This document shows positions 33,616-43,196 of a stretch of 64,000 nt of DNA, one piece after another. Source of the stretch: JBGSBR01 sp041730495 (lineage in GTDB: Bacteria > Patescibacteriota > Microgenomatia > UBA1406 > GWC2-37-13); the NCBI GenBank assembly GCA_041730495.1, contig JBGSBR010000002.1:1-64000 (forward strand). Direction: 5' to 3'. A program made the translations under genes and the position numbers. Within the stretch, counting starts at the first letter, position 1. Each line of letters starts with the position of its first letter. Below the pieces are notes generated by a model. The model ran no database searches. It worked only from the letters and a program-made list of their open reading frames with translations, and was not told the origin of the DNA.

Positions 33616-33897
33616 ATGGCACCAAAGAAAACACGGATTATCACAAAGGTCAAACCTGATGGAAGCACCGAAAAAGTAGAGATGCACGATACGCGTAAAT
33701 CACACTCTGGTTTACGAATGGAGTATCTCAACCTAGGTGGATACCTGATGACTCCGCTTCTTTTAGGTCTCGGTCTCGGATATGCAGCAGATAAGGCGTT
33801 GCATTTAGATAGTACATTTACTATCATTGGTATCGTTATAGGTACCTTATTACTGTTTTACAATTTATATAGTTTAACTAAAGAAAATGGCAGCTGA
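33616..33897 (+). CDS. AtpZ/AtpI-like small membrane protein of the ATP synthase operon
   Basis: 93 residues: a basic N-terminal part (APKKTRIITKVKPDGSTEKVE) and two membrane helices (about 38-56 and 63-83, with GLGLGYAADKAL between) as in AtpZ, the assembly factor encoded before atpB. It overlaps atpB by 11 bases, supporting a role with the Fo sector. The basic tail is longer than in AtpZ proteins known to me. Confidence 0.72.
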   Translation: MAPKKTRIITKVKPDGSTEKVEMHDTRKSHSGLRMEYLNLGGYLMTPLLLGLGLGYAADKALHLDSTFTIIGIVIGTLLLFYNLYSLTKENGS

Positions 33898-34720
33898 AGT
33901 TCTCAAAGACGTAGTAACTGAAACAAATCAAGAAGTGCATGCAGAGACAGCAGCTCAAGCTGAGGTACATGCTGGCCCACATATTAGTATCAAAGGTGAA
34001 GAAGTATTTGAAGTTGCTGGCATCCATGTCACCAACTCTGTAATCACTACATCCCTTGTAGTAATACTGTTTATCTTTATCGCTAAATACTATTATGATC
34101 AATCTCGTAAAACAGATCGTGGTCTTGGTTTTTATGCTATTAACACCGCTGTAAAAGGTATTTATGATTTATTTGAGTCAGTGCTACATAAGAAAATCAA
34201 TATTTTCTTCCCATTACTTGGCGCATTTTTCTTTTTCATCTTGCTCAATAACTGGTCAGGTTTGATCCCTGGTGTAGGTACATTGTTATTGAAATCTGTC
34301 CATGATGGTGTTGAACACACGGTTCCGTTGTTCCGTGGAGGTACTGCTGATCTGAATACCACCTTAGCATTAGCATTAGTTTCTGTTATTGCTACACAGA
34401 TTTATGGACTACGAATGATTGGTTTGAAAAGTCATGTCGGGAAGTATCTCAACTTTTCTAGTCCGATCTCAGCTTTTATGGGTATCTTAGAAGTCGTGCA
34501 AGAGTTTTCCCGTATCTTATCATTCTCATTCCGTTTGTACGGTAATATTTTCGCAGGAGAGGTCTTGCTCTCGATTATACCGTTCTTGTTACCGATGTTG
34601 CTATCATTTGTCAGTACACCTATGTACTTTATGGAAGTCTTTGTCGGCGGAGTCCAGGCACTTGTATTCTCTATGTTGACCGCAGTATTTATCAGTATGG
34701 CAATTTCCGAACATCACTAA
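33887..34720 (+). CDS. atpB: F-type ATP synthase subunit a
   Basis: 277 residues with five to six helices. The essential arginine is in SFSFRLYGNIFAGEVLL, and FFFILLNNWSGLIPG is conserved. An acidic N-terminal extension (VTETNQEVHAETAAQAEVHAG) is unusual. It forms the proton half-channels of Fo. First core gene of the atp operon. Confidence 0.95.
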   Translation: MAAEVLKDVVTETNQEVHAETAAQAEVHAGPHISIKGEEVFEVAGIHVTNSVITTSLVVILFIFIAKYYYDQSRKTDRGLGFYAINTAVKGIYDLFESVLHKKINIFFPLLGAFFFFILLNNWSGLIPGVGTLLLKSVHDGVEHTVPLFRGGTADLNTTLALALVSVIATQIYGLRMIGLKSHVGKYLNFSSPISAFMGILEVVQEFSRILSFSFRLYGNIFAGEVLLSIIPFLLPMLLSFVSTPMYFMEVFVGGVQALVFSMLTAVFISMAISEHH

Positions 34721-34754
34721 GTCGTTATTTTTAATTATTAATTTATATTTTTAT

Positions 34755-34982
34755 ATGGAAGTCGAAACAATGAAACAGCTCGCAACAGCACTTGCAATTG
34801 GTCTTGGTGCTATTGGCCCAGGTATCGCTATCGGTCTTATCGGAGGCCGTGCATTAGAAGCTCTCGGTCGTAATCCAGAAGCAGAAGGTTCTATTCGAAC
34901 TCTTATGATTCTTGGTGCAGCATTCGCAGAGTCAATTGCTATTTTCGCACTTGTTATTGCATTAATCATCAAGTTTACATAA
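34755..34982 (+). CDS. atpE: F-type ATP synthase subunit c
   Basis: 75 residues, two helices with a polar loop RALEALGRNPEAEG. The ion-binding carboxylate is Glu in AAFAESIAIFALV. The second helix has no Na+-type Q..ES.. set beyond that, so proton coupling is probable. The c-ring rotates in Fo. Confidence 0.96.
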   Translation: MEVETMKQLATALAIGLGAIGPGIAIGLIGGRALEALGRNPEAEGSIRTLMILGAAFAESIAIFALVIALIIKFT

Positions 34983-35002
34983 TCAGTTAGAAACAAAACT
35001 CT

Positions 35003-35509
35003 ATGGAAAATTTAGGAATTGACGGGAAACTGCTTTTTGCTCAACTTGTCAACTTCGGTATTTTCTTTTTTGTCTTCCAACGTTTTATTTCAAAACCTTT
35101 TTTGAAATTCCTCAAGGAACAAAAAGAAACTGAGGAAATGCGTTCTAAAATGGCGCAGGAACTCGAAGAGCGTCAAGCTGTACTAGAAGCCAAAGACAAA
35201 GAAGCTAACAAAAAACGTAAAGATGAACTTGATAAAGCTATCGCCGCAGCTAAAAAAGAAGCTCAGGTGGTAAAACAAGAGATCATGGCCGAAGCCAAAG
35301 CTGAAGCTGAAGATCTAATCAAGAAAACTCGTACTCAGATGGCTGAAGAACGAGAAACTATGTACAAAGATATGCGTCAACAGATCGCTCAGGTCAGTAT
35401 GATGGTGGTTGAAAAAGCCCTCACAGAGTATCTGACAGGTGATGCACAAGAAAAAGTTACCAAAAATATCATCAAACATATACCTGATGATGCAAAACTT
35501 GCTAATTAA
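35003..35509 (+). CDS. atpF: F-type ATP synthase subunit b
   Basis: 168 residues: one N-terminal helix (LLFAQLVNFGIFFFVFQRFI) and a long coiled coil rich in alanine, lysine and glutamate (AKDKEANKKRKDELDKAIA). Forms the peripheral stalk with delta. Confidence 0.95.
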   Translation: MENLGIDGKLLFAQLVNFGIFFFVFQRFISKPFLKFLKEQKETEEMRSKMAQELEERQAVLEAKDKEANKKRKDELDKAIAAAKKEAQVVKQEIMAEAKAEAEDLIKKTRTQMAEERETMYKDMRQQIAQVSMMVVEKALTEYLTGDAQEKVTKNIIKHIPDDAKLAN

Positions 35510-35517
35510 TTACCAAT

Positions 35518-35805
35518 ATGAAGATTGATCCAGAGCTCAAACAAGATTTACGTAAATATCTGAAATCTCGGATGGATGCAGAGCAACAAGCTCAGGTCAC
35601 GATCGTGGCACCGCATAAACTGAGTAAAGAAGACGTCAAATCTTTACAACAAAAATTTCCCATGCTTGCAAAAGCAGAGATTACTCAGGAAATTGATACG
35701 GCTCTTATAGCTGGTGTTGTTATCCGTTTTGGGTCTCGCATGATCGATCTTTCCCTTCAATCGCAGTTACAAAAGTTAGAAAAAACATTGTATGAAACAG
35801 TTTGA
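35518..35805 (+). CDS. atpH: F-type ATP synthase subunit delta, shortened
   Basis: 95 residues, about half of the usual 175-180. The sequence matches the C-terminal part (ALIAGVVIRFGSRMIDLSLQSQL) that contacts subunit b. The N-terminal six-helix domain that binds the alpha subunit crown is missing, and no broken remnant is visible upstream. It overlaps atpA by 14 bases. Confidence 0.82.
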   Translation: MKIDPELKQDLRKYLKSRMDAEQQAQVTIVAPHKLSKEDVKSLQQKFPMLAKAEITQEIDTALIAGVVIRFGSRMIDLSLQSQLQKLEKTLYETV

Positions 35806-37291
35806 CCAATATATAAAAGATCTTGAAAAAGAACTTAGTTCTTCTTCGAGTGTAAAAGCACAACCACAAGAGGTAGGCACAGTGCAGGAAGTGAAAGACG
35901 GAGTCGTCACACTGCGCGGATTACATAATGTGGGTTACGGAGAACTCATAGAGTTTGATAACGGAGAAACTGCGATGATCATCGATATGGTCGAAGATAT
36001 TGTCGGCGCTATCGTGCTTGGTGATTACTTAGGTATTAGTGCGGGTCAAAAAGCTCGTGGTACTGGTCGTACACTCTCTGTACCTGTCAGTGACGAAGTC
36101 CTCGGTCGTACAGTCGATCCTATCATGAGACCGCTTGATAATGGTGCGAATATCAAATCTAAAACATACTATCCTGTTGAGAAACTTGCTCCAGGTATCG
36201 TCCAACGTAAATCAGTATCTGTACCACTGCAGACAGGTATTAAGGCTATTGATTCTTTGATACCTATTGGTCGTGGACAACGTGAACTTATCATCGGAGA
36301 TCGTGGTACTGGTAAAACTACCATTGCTATCGACACTATCCTCAATCAAAAAGGACAAGATGTAATCTGTATCTACTGCGCAATCGGTCAGAAAAACTCA
36401 AAAGTAGCTACTACTATTGAGTTACTTCGTGCCAACGGTGCACTCGATTACACCGTAATCGTCAATGCAGCAGCAGCTGATCCAGTCACACTACAGTATA
36501 TTGCTCCTTACACAGCAACCGCAATTGGTGAATACTTCATGGACAAAGGTAAAGATGTCCTCGTAATCTATGATGATCTTTCGAAACATGCATGGGCATA
36601 TCGTCAGGTGTCACTGATCTTACGTCGTCCAGCAGGTCGTGAGGCTTATCCAGGAGACGTTTTCTATCTCCATTCACGTTTGCTTGAACGATCAGCACGA
36701 TTGAATGAAGAAAACGGTGGTGGATCAATCACCTCACTTCCAATCATCGAAACACTCGAAAATGACGTCTCAGCATACATTCCAACCAATGTGATCTCGA
36801 TCACAGACGGTCAGATCTTCCTTGAGACAGATCTTTTCAACTCTGGTATCAGACCAGCTGTCAACGTCGGACTCTCAGTCTCACGTGTCGGATCTGCAGC
36901 ACAAACCAAAGCTATGAAAAAGGTAGCTGGTAAGCTCAAACTCGATCTTGCACAGTATCGTGAGTTGAGTGCCTTCTCACAGTTTGAATCAGATCTTGAT
37001 GCAGAAACAAAGAGTTTCCTCAATCGTGGAGCCAAAGTCACTCAGATCCTCAAACAAGATCAAAGTAAACCGTATGATCTTGGATCACAGATTGCAATCA
37101 TTTGGGCAGCAACCAAAGGTCACTTAGATGATGTGCCTCTCGATGCAATCCCAGCATTTGAGCAGAAATTCATCGCTGATCTGCGTACTCGAGGTAAAAA
37201 AGTGCTTGAAGATATCAATAAGAATAAAGATGTCTCTGAAGATGTCGAGAAAAAACTTGAGCAGTTTGTCAAAGATAACTTGGCCGAGTAA
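35792..37291 (+). CDS. atpA: F-type ATP synthase subunit alpha
   Basis: 499 residues. Walker A GDRGTGKTTIA, the conserved VIYDDLSKHAWAYRQVSL and PGDVFYLHSRLLERSA motifs are intact. It forms the non-catalytic sites of F1. Confidence 0.98.
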   Translation: MKQFDQYIKDLEKELSSSSSVKAQPQEVGTVQEVKDGVVTLRGLHNVGYGELIEFDNGETAMIIDMVEDIVGAIVLGDYLGISAGQKARGTGRTLSVPVSDEVLGRTVDPIMRPLDNGANIKSKTYYPVEKLAPGIVQRKSVSVPLQTGIKAIDSLIPIGRGQRELIIGDRGTGKTTIAIDTILNQKGQDVICIYCAIGQKNSKVATTIELLRANGALDYTVIVNAAAADPVTLQYIAPYTATAIGEYFMDKGKDVLVIYDDLSKHAWAYRQVSLILRRPAGREAYPGDVFYLHSRLLERSARLNEENGGGSITSLPIIETLENDVSAYIPTNVISITDGQIFLETDLFNSGIRPAVNVGLSVSRVGSAAQTKAMKKVAGKLKLDLAQYRELSAFSQFESDLDAETKSFLNRGAKVTQILKQDQSKPYDLGSQIAIIWAATKGHLDDVPLDAIPAFEQKFIADLRTRGKKVLEDINKNKDVSEDVEKKLEQFVKDNLAE

Positions 37292-37295
37292 TAAG

Positions 37296-37354
37296 TGTCA
37301 TCTCCGACCTGATCGGAGATCCAGGCCTGGATTCCCGATTTCTCGGGAATGACA
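37296..37354. repeat. palindromic repeat copy 4 (two hairpins)
   Basis: ATCTCCGA-CCTGA-TCGGAGAT and ATTCCCGA-TTTC-TCGGGAAT flank CCAGGCCTGG between TGTCAT and ATGACA. It lies inside the atp operon, between atpA and atpG, so it must be transcribed through. Confidence 0.88.
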
Positions 37355-37372
37355 AGTTGAATTTAACACATC

Positions 37373-38242
37373 ATGAACATCCGCATAGTACGAAAAAAAA
37401 TCAAATCAACCAAGAACCTCAAGAAGATCACAAAAGCTATGCAGATGGTCTCAGCTGTGAAGATGCGTAAAGCTCAACAGCTTGAGATGGAAAGTCGTCC
37501 ATACCGAGAAGGCCTCAATAAGCTCATTAAAAAACTGGTCAAAAAAATTGATACCACTCAATCATCTTTATTGAGTGTCGACACAACCAAAGCTAAAAAA
37601 GATTTAATGATTGTTGTGACAGCAAACAAAGGGCTGGCTGGTGCATTCAATGTCAATGTGTTGCGTTATCTGTTTAACACAAACGTCGAGTTTGAAAACA
37701 CGGATTTTGTAGCGATCGGACAACGAGGTGCACAATTTCTGAGTCGTATCGAAAAGACAGAGATCTTAGCTAACTTTTCCAGTGCACATCCGTTGAATGA
37801 GGTGTCAGCTATTTTCAATTTTGTCCTTGAGAAATTCCAAACAGGTGAATACAAAACGATCTCAATCGTTTATAACAAATTCATCACTACTCTCAAGTCC
37901 GAAGTTGAGCATGAGCTGATCTTACCTTTGAATATGAAACGCGACATTGATACAAAAGACAAAGAAACAGAAGAACCTGATAATGAGTACGTCATTGAGC
38001 CATCACCAGAAGCTATACTTGAAGAGTTACTGAAAAGCTCACTTGAACAAAAAATCCGAGGAGCGCTTGTCAGTAGTGAAGCAGTTGAGCACAGTGCTCG
38101 TATGATCGCTATGAAAAGTGCCACTGATAATGCAAGTGATCTGATTGACAGTTTGACACTGCTCTCAAATCGCTTGAGACAAGAGAAAATTACGAATGAG
38201 CTGTTAGACATGATTACCGCGAAGGAATCAGTCGAAAGTTAA
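37373..38242 (+). CDS. atpG: F-type ATP synthase subunit gamma
   Basis: 289 residues. N-terminal MNIRIVRKKIKSTKNLKKITKAMQMV-type helix (quoted in part: RIVRKKIKSTKNLKKIT) and C-terminal LLSNRLRQEKITNELLDMI are the two long helices of the rotor shaft; ANKGLAGAFN is the conserved central strand. Confidence 0.95.
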   Translation: MNIRIVRKKIKSTKNLKKITKAMQMVSAVKMRKAQQLEMESRPYREGLNKLIKKLVKKIDTTQSSLLSVDTTKAKKDLMIVVTANKGLAGAFNVNVLRYLFNTNVEFENTDFVAIGQRGAQFLSRIEKTEILANFSSAHPLNEVSAIFNFVLEKFQTGEYKTISIVYNKFITTLKSEVEHELILPLNMKRDIDTKDKETEEPDNEYVIEPSPEAILEELLKSSLEQKIRGALVSSEAVEHSARMIAMKSATDNASDLIDSLTLLSNRLRQEKITNELLDMITAKESVES

Positions 38243-38246
38243 TATT

Positions 38247-38816
38247 ATGTCAGTTGAAAGTTTACAAGGAACACCAATAGTTGAAAGAGCACCCACTTTA
38301 AGTAAATTAGGTGGGATCATGGATCGCAGAGATGAACCATCTTATAGAGGTTATATCGCGAGAGCTCTGGAAAGTGATGACTGGAATGTACAACATGGGT
38401 TTGGATATATGGGACTTGATATTAGTGAAGTAGTTCAAGCAGCCAAGACAGGTGAATTTGGTGATTATTTTAATAAAAAAAAGCCTTATAGAGTTTGGCC
38501 AAGAGGTTTGCAAAGATTACCTTTGGAAGAGCCATATGGTGAAGCATATATTGATGCAACGTTTAGGAAATTACCTAAAAGTGCTGTCACTATGGGACCT
38601 GTTTTAGCAGTTGTTTCATTTGGAATTACAGATCAGTATGATGTTGACATGCATAGATCTCAGAAACAGAAACCATTAAATGTAGGTTGGTTACCAGTGC
38701 AATACATTAGTGCATTAATACCGCTTTCTGAACAAGGAACCGATGTATTACAAGGAATATATGAGCAAGCATGGAAAGAACATACAGAAGAGTTCGCATT
38801 TTTAATGAAAAATTAG
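38247..38816 (+). CDS. unknown protein inserted in the atp operon
   Basis: 189 residues, no signal or membrane segment, no family recognised. Distinct features are many Gly/Tyr/Pro turns (GYMGLDISEV, PYRVWPRGLQRLP, EEPYGEAYIDATF) and a two-strand part (AVTMGPVLAVVSFGIT). It lies between atpG and atpD, 4 bases and 25 bases away, where these genes are normally adjacent. Its codons are more A+T-rich (AAA, TTA, GGA) than those of the atp genes, suggesting a later insertion. Confidence 0.65.
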   Translation: MSVESLQGTPIVERAPTLSKLGGIMDRRDEPSYRGYIARALESDDWNVQHGFGYMGLDISEVVQAAKTGEFGDYFNKKKPYRVWPRGLQRLPLEEPYGEAYIDATFRKLPKSAVTMGPVLAVVSFGITDQYDVDMHRSQKQKPLNVGWLPVQYISALIPLSEQGTDVLQGIYEQAWKEHTEEFAFLMKN

Positions 38817-38841
38817 TTTTTTATAAATTGTTTTTAATACT

Positions 38842-40221
38842 ATGACACAAGGAAAAGTAATATCTATCAGAGGCGTCGTTGTCGACATCCAGTTTCCTGA
38901 AGATCAAACACCAAATATTTATGATGCACTCGTAATGGAGGGCAAAGGTCAAGAACGAGTCGTTTTCGAGGTCGAAGCTATCTTGGATGCAGGACTTGTC
39001 CGCACCGTAGCTATGTCCAATGTTTTCGGTCTCAAACGAGGCTCAGTAGTCAAAAACACAGGTAAACCAATTACTGTCCCTGTGGGTGATGTTGGTTTAG
39101 GCCGTATCTTCAATGTACTCGGTGAGCCAATTGATGAAGGTGGTCCCGTAAAATCTGAACACAATCTGTCAATTCATCGTCAAGCTCCAACACTTGCTGA
39201 ACAATCTGTAACTGAAGAAGTATTCGAAACAGGTATCAAAGTCATCGATCTGATCGCCCCACTTCTCAAGGGTGGAAAAGCCGCTATTTTCGGAGGCGCA
39301 GGTGTCGGTAAGACTGTCACCATTCAAGAGTTGATCCGCAACGTAGCCAAAGAGCACGAGGGTGTCTCGGTCTTCGCTGGCGTCGGTGAACGTACTCGTG
39401 AAGGAAATGATCTTTGGAACGAGATGAAAGAGACCAAAGTACTTGATAGTACCGTCTTGGTCTTCGGACAGATGAATGAACCACCAGGTAACCGTCTTCG
39501 TGTCGCACTCACTGGTGTCACCATGGCAGAGCATTTCCGTGATGAAAAAGGCATGGATGTACTCTTATTTATCGATAATATCTTCCGTTTCGCACAAGCA
39601 GGATCTGAAGTATCAGCACTCTTGGGTCGTATCCCATCTGCTGTAGGATATCAGCCTACACTCGCATCAGAGATGGCTGCTCTTCAAGAGCGTATTACTT
39701 CCACCAAAAAAGGATCGATTACATCACTCCAAGCTGTGTACATCCCAGCTGATGATTATACCGATCCAGCACCTGTGGCAACATTCGCACACTTAGATGC
39801 ATCAATCTCACTTGAGCGTGCACTAGCTGAGCAAGCATTGTTCCCAGCTATTGATCCACTGGCATCCACATCACGTGCACTGACACCACGAGTCGTGGGA
39901 CAAGAGCATTATGATGTTGCACAAGGTGTCATCAAGACATTACAGCGCTACAAAGACTTACAAGATATCATTGCAATCTTGGGTATGGAAGAGCTCTCAG
40001 ATGCTGACAAAAAAACAGTTTCACGAGCCCGTCGTATTCAACGTTTCTTGACACAACCTATGAACGTCGCCGAACCATTTACTGGTCGTCCAGGACGCTA
40101 TGTCAAGATCGCAGAGACAGTCAAAGGCTTCAAAGAGATCCTTGAAGGCTTACATGATGATAAACCTGAAACAGCTTTCTATATGAAAGGCACCATTGAA
40201 GAAGTTGCTCAAGCAGCCTAA
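38842..40221 (+). CDS. atpD: F-type ATP synthase subunit beta
   Basis: 459 residues. Walker A GGAGVGKTVTI, the catalytic glutamate in GVGERTREGNDLW, VLLFIDNIFRFAQAGSEVS (Walker B) and VYIPADDYTDPAP are intact. Catalytic subunit of F1. Confidence 0.98.
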   Translation: MTQGKVISIRGVVVDIQFPEDQTPNIYDALVMEGKGQERVVFEVEAILDAGLVRTVAMSNVFGLKRGSVVKNTGKPITVPVGDVGLGRIFNVLGEPIDEGGPVKSEHNLSIHRQAPTLAEQSVTEEVFETGIKVIDLIAPLLKGGKAAIFGGAGVGKTVTIQELIRNVAKEHEGVSVFAGVGERTREGNDLWNEMKETKVLDSTVLVFGQMNEPPGNRLRVALTGVTMAEHFRDEKGMDVLLFIDNIFRFAQAGSEVSALLGRIPSAVGYQPTLASEMAALQERITSTKKGSITSLQAVYIPADDYTDPAPVATFAHLDASISLERALAEQALFPAIDPLASTSRALTPRVVGQEHYDVAQGVIKTLQRYKDLQDIIAILGMEELSDADKKTVSRARRIQRFLTQPMNVAEPFTGRPGRYVKIAETVKGFKEILEGLHDDKPETAFYMKGTIEEVAQAA

Positions 40222-40223
40222 GT

Positions 40224-40640
40224 ATGAATCTCAAAGTTATCACACCACGTAAACTAACGCTGGAAAGAGAAGTCGTGTCAATCACGGTGCCATCCGCAAG
40301 TGGTGAGATTACGATTTTGAAGAATCATGCTAATCTGTTTTCATTGCTCAAAGAAGGTATCATCACGATCCGCACTGAGAAAGATGAAGAAGAGTACATG
40401 GCAATCGGTGGAGGCTACTTGGAAACTGATGGCAAACATATAAGTATCCTCGTCTCACGTGCATACAATCAAGAACAGATTGATGAAGATCAAACTAAAA
40501 AAGCTATCGAAGATGCAGAAAAGTTGCTTGCAGATGCCAAAGACAAAACTGAGCGATCTGAAGCAACTGCATTACTCCGACGCTCACTTCTGGATACCAA
40601 ACTTCTCCAAAAAGTGCGTCGCCGCAAACAGCCTCATTGA
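40224..40640 (+). CDS. atpC: F-type ATP synthase subunit epsilon
   Basis: 138 residues: a beta-sandwich N-terminal domain (LKVITPRKLTLEREVVSI, AIGGGYLETDGKHISILV) and a two-helix C-terminal domain. It starts 2 bases after the atpD stop. Last gene of the operon. Confidence 0.94.
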   Translation: MNLKVITPRKLTLEREVVSITVPSASGEITILKNHANLFSLLKEGIITIRTEKDEEEYMAIGGGYLETDGKHISILVSRAYNQEQIDEDQTKKAIEDAEKLLADAKDKTERSEATALLRRSLLDTKLLQKVRRRKQPH

Positions 40641-40669
40641 TTTGATATACTGTTGTCTTATTATCCGAT

Positions 40670-40690
40670 GGTAATCTCCTTGAGATTATC
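40670..40690 (+). terminator. hairpin after the atp operon
   Basis: GGTAATCTC-CTT-GAGATTATC forms a 9-bp stem with one G-T pair and a 3-base loop. Only a weak T-rich stretch follows, so it could equally be a 3'-end stabiliser. Confidence 0.5.
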
Positions 40691-40730
40691 TTACTCTGAA
40701 CTAATAACTATTAACTCGTAACTTAAATTT

Positions 40731-42908
40731 ATGGCATTAATTATCGTCGAGTCACCGACCAAAGCACGTACCTTTAACCGTATCTTGAAATCCAAAGATT
40801 GGGGCGGGGAGTACTATGTCTTTGCGACTGTCGGTCATTTTCGCGATCTACCAGCCAAAGAGATGTCTGTCGATATTGAACATGACTTCAAACCTACTTA
40901 TGAAATCATGGAAAAGAAACAAGCTATGGTCGAAAAGCTCCAAGATCTCGCCAAAGATCATGATCGTATCATCCTCGCAACCGACTTAGATCGTGAAGGA
41001 GAATCTATCTCATATCACGTGGCACAGCTCTTGGGCTACATCAAAGAAGACTGGCCAACCTTTGATTTCTCAGAAAAAGGCAAGGTCGAACGCATCGTCT
41101 TTCATGAAATCACACCAAAAGCACTCCAAGAAGCACTCGAACATCCACAAGAACTGCGCACAGACCTCGTAAAAGCCCAGCAAGCACGTCGTATCCTCGA
41201 TCGTGTGGTAGGATATCAGCTTTCACCACTTCTTTGGAAGAAGACGGGTAAAAACTGGTTATCTGCAGGACGTGTTCAAACTGTAGCGTTACGATTGATC
41301 GTCGAGCGTGAAAAAGAGATCGAGAAATTCAAACTTGAGCCATATGTTCAGATCTTCGGACTATTTGAGACAGCCGAAGAGCTAAAAGCCAAGCTCGTCG
41401 ACAAAGACGGTGTCGTTTACGAAGTAAAAACCAAAGTCGAGCTTTTTGATGGTACCTATGAATATGTGAAAACTACTATTGATGTCGAGCAAGCCAAAAA
41501 GATCGAAGCCGATCTGCGCAGTGATACCTTTACGATCAAAGAGATCAAAGAAGATGTGGTCGATAAATATCCACCACCACCATACACGACATCATTGTTG
41601 CAACAAGATTCATTTCAAAAACTTGGATTTCCATCCAAGCTGACCATGCGTCTCGCACAGTCTCTATATGAAAAAGGCTTGATAACGTATCATCGTACTG
41701 ATTCTTTCAACTTGTCTGCACAGTATGTTTTTCCAGCCAAAGACTATATTGCCAAGAAATATGGAGCAGAATATGCGCTTGAAAAACCTCGTGGTTTCCG
41801 TACAAAATCCAAAAACGCACAAGAAGCACACGAAGCTATCCGTCCTACACGTGTAGAGCGAGCTTTGAATGATATTGAGGGCAAGAAGCTTAATGCAGAA
41901 GAAAAGAAGCTGTATGATTTGATCTTCCGTCGTGCACTGGCGACTCAGATGAAAGAAGCCAAAGTGAAACAAATCACAATGACTATCAGTACGACCAAAA
42001 GCTACAACTTCGAAGCTGTCAGTCAGCAAGTACTCTTCGATGGTTATATGAAAGTCGCTATGCCTGAGTTTGCAGAGAAGCATAAATCTGCGATCCAGTA
42101 CACACAAGGCACAACAATGACATTGAAAGATGTAGAACTCCAAGAAAAAGATACACGTCCACCATGGAGATACAACGAAGCTACATTGATTCGTACCATG
42201 GAAGAAAAAGGTATCGGCCGACCATCGACTTATGCCAGTATCATCGCTCTCATCAGTGACAAGCATTATGTCGAAAAAGAACGCCGCTATTTCAAGCCTT
42301 CGCTCCTAGGTACTGCAATCTCAGATTATCTATCTGCAGGGTTCCCAGATATCTTCAATCTTACTTTCACCGCCAAAATGGAAGACGGACTTGATGATAT
42401 CGCTAATGGTGATCAACAGCTTCTTACCTTACTGCAAGATTTCTATAAACCGTTCTCAGCAGAGCTTAGCGAAAGACAAAAAGAAACAAACATGATCGAA
42501 GTCGCCGAAGATGTCGATCCAGATCCATGTCCAAACTGTGGTGGCAAGGTGATCGCACGCTACGGTAAATTTGGCAAGTTTTATGCCTGTGGCAACTATC
42601 CGACCTGTAAATATATCAAGCAAAACCTCAAATTTGTCACACCTGAGCAACTTTGTCCAGACTGTGGTGGTCGCATCGCGGTCAAGTATTCCTTTAAAAC
42701 TCATAAACGCTTTTATGGTTGTGAAAACTATCCGAAGTGTAAATATGTAAAATTTGCCTTGAATGCAGAAGGTAAGCAGATGGTCGATAAACCGAAAGTC
42801 GAAAAGCCTGCTAAAAAAGTAGTTAAGAAGAAAACTACTAAACGTAAGACTGTAAAGAAAAAAACAACAGCTAAGAAAGCACCTGCAAAGAAAACTGCTA
42901 CCAAGTAA
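40731..42908 (+). CDS. topA: DNA topoisomerase I
   Basis: 725 residues. Toprim domain (LIIVESPTKARTF; ATDLDREGESISYH), the catalytic tyrosine in LITYHRTDS, and two C4 zinc ribbons (CPNCGGKVIARYGKFGKFYACG and a second with CPDCGGRIAVKY...CENYPKCKY). It ends in a lysine/alanine/threonine-rich histone-like tail of about 45 residues. It relaxes negative supercoils. Confidence 0.97.
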   Translation: MALIIVESPTKARTFNRILKSKDWGGEYYVFATVGHFRDLPAKEMSVDIEHDFKPTYEIMEKKQAMVEKLQDLAKDHDRIILATDLDREGESISYHVAQLLGYIKEDWPTFDFSEKGKVERIVFHEITPKALQEALEHPQELRTDLVKAQQARRILDRVVGYQLSPLLWKKTGKNWLSAGRVQTVALRLIVEREKEIEKFKLEPYVQIFGLFETAEELKAKLVDKDGVVYEVKTKVELFDGTYEYVKTTIDVEQAKKIEADLRSDTFTIKEIKEDVVDKYPPPPYTTSLLQQDSFQKLGFPSKLTMRLAQSLYEKGLITYHRTDSFNLSAQYVFPAKDYIAKKYGAEYALEKPRGFRTKSKNAQEAHEAIRPTRVERALNDIEGKKLNAEEKKLYDLIFRRALATQMKEAKVKQITMTISTTKSYNFEAVSQQVLFDGYMKVAMPEFAEKHKSAIQYTQGTTMTLKDVELQEKDTRPPWRYNEATLIRTMEEKGIGRPSTYASIIALISDKHYVEKERRYFKPSLLGTAISDYLSAGFPDIFNLTFTAKMEDGLDDIANGDQQLLTLLQDFYKPFSAELSERQKETNMIEVAEDVDPDPCPNCGGKVIARYGKFGKFYACGNYPTCKYIKQNLKFVTPEQLCPDCGGRIAVKYSFKTHKRFYGCENYPKCKYVKFALNAEGKQMVDKPKVEKPAKKVVKKKTTKRKTVKKKTTAKKAPAKKTATK

Positions 42909-42957
42909 TCCTATAATATTTGATATAATACTTCGAGCTTGTAACGATTACAAGCAT
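42909..42957 (+). promoter_or_regulatory. island cassette 1 promoter and leader hairpin
   Basis: CCTATAATATTTGA (island box) leads into TATAAT (42924-42929). In the leader GCTTGTAA-CGA-TTACAAGC (42937-42955) is a perfect 8-bp inverted repeat just before the AAGGAGG site; it could be an operator or a structure that shields the ribosome binding site. Confidence 0.5.
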
Positions 42958-42971
42958 TTCAAGGAGGTTCC

Positions 42972-43196
42972 ATGGATCCGGAAAAACGTCGTCCAGCCAC
43001 GCCGTATGAAATAGAACAATTGCAGGTTTTTGCAGTTGGTGCCCTTGCAGGGCTCATTGCAGGGATCTTCATTGCACTCACCACGCCAGGGTTGGCGTGG
43101 TATTTACAGTGCACTATAGTGCCACTTGCAAGTGCAGGCGGCGGCATCGGTTTACTGTTTCTGTGGAAGTTGCCTGAGGATCCGCCTCAGGTCTAG
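42972..43196 (+). CDS. island cassette 1: small two-helix membrane protein
   Basis: 74 residues; strong AAGGAGG 4 bases upstream of the start. Two hydrophobic segments (about 19-39 and 42-66) with small-residue motifs GALAGLIAGI and ASAGGGIGLLF are joined by TTPGLAWYLQC. The N-terminal 17 residues are charged. No family recognised. Its last codons form part of the first hairpin of the following RNA element. Confidence 0.65.
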   Translation: MDPEKRRPATPYEIEQLQVFAVGALAGLIAGIFIALTTPGLAWYLQCTIVPLASAGGGIGLLFLWKLPEDPPQV

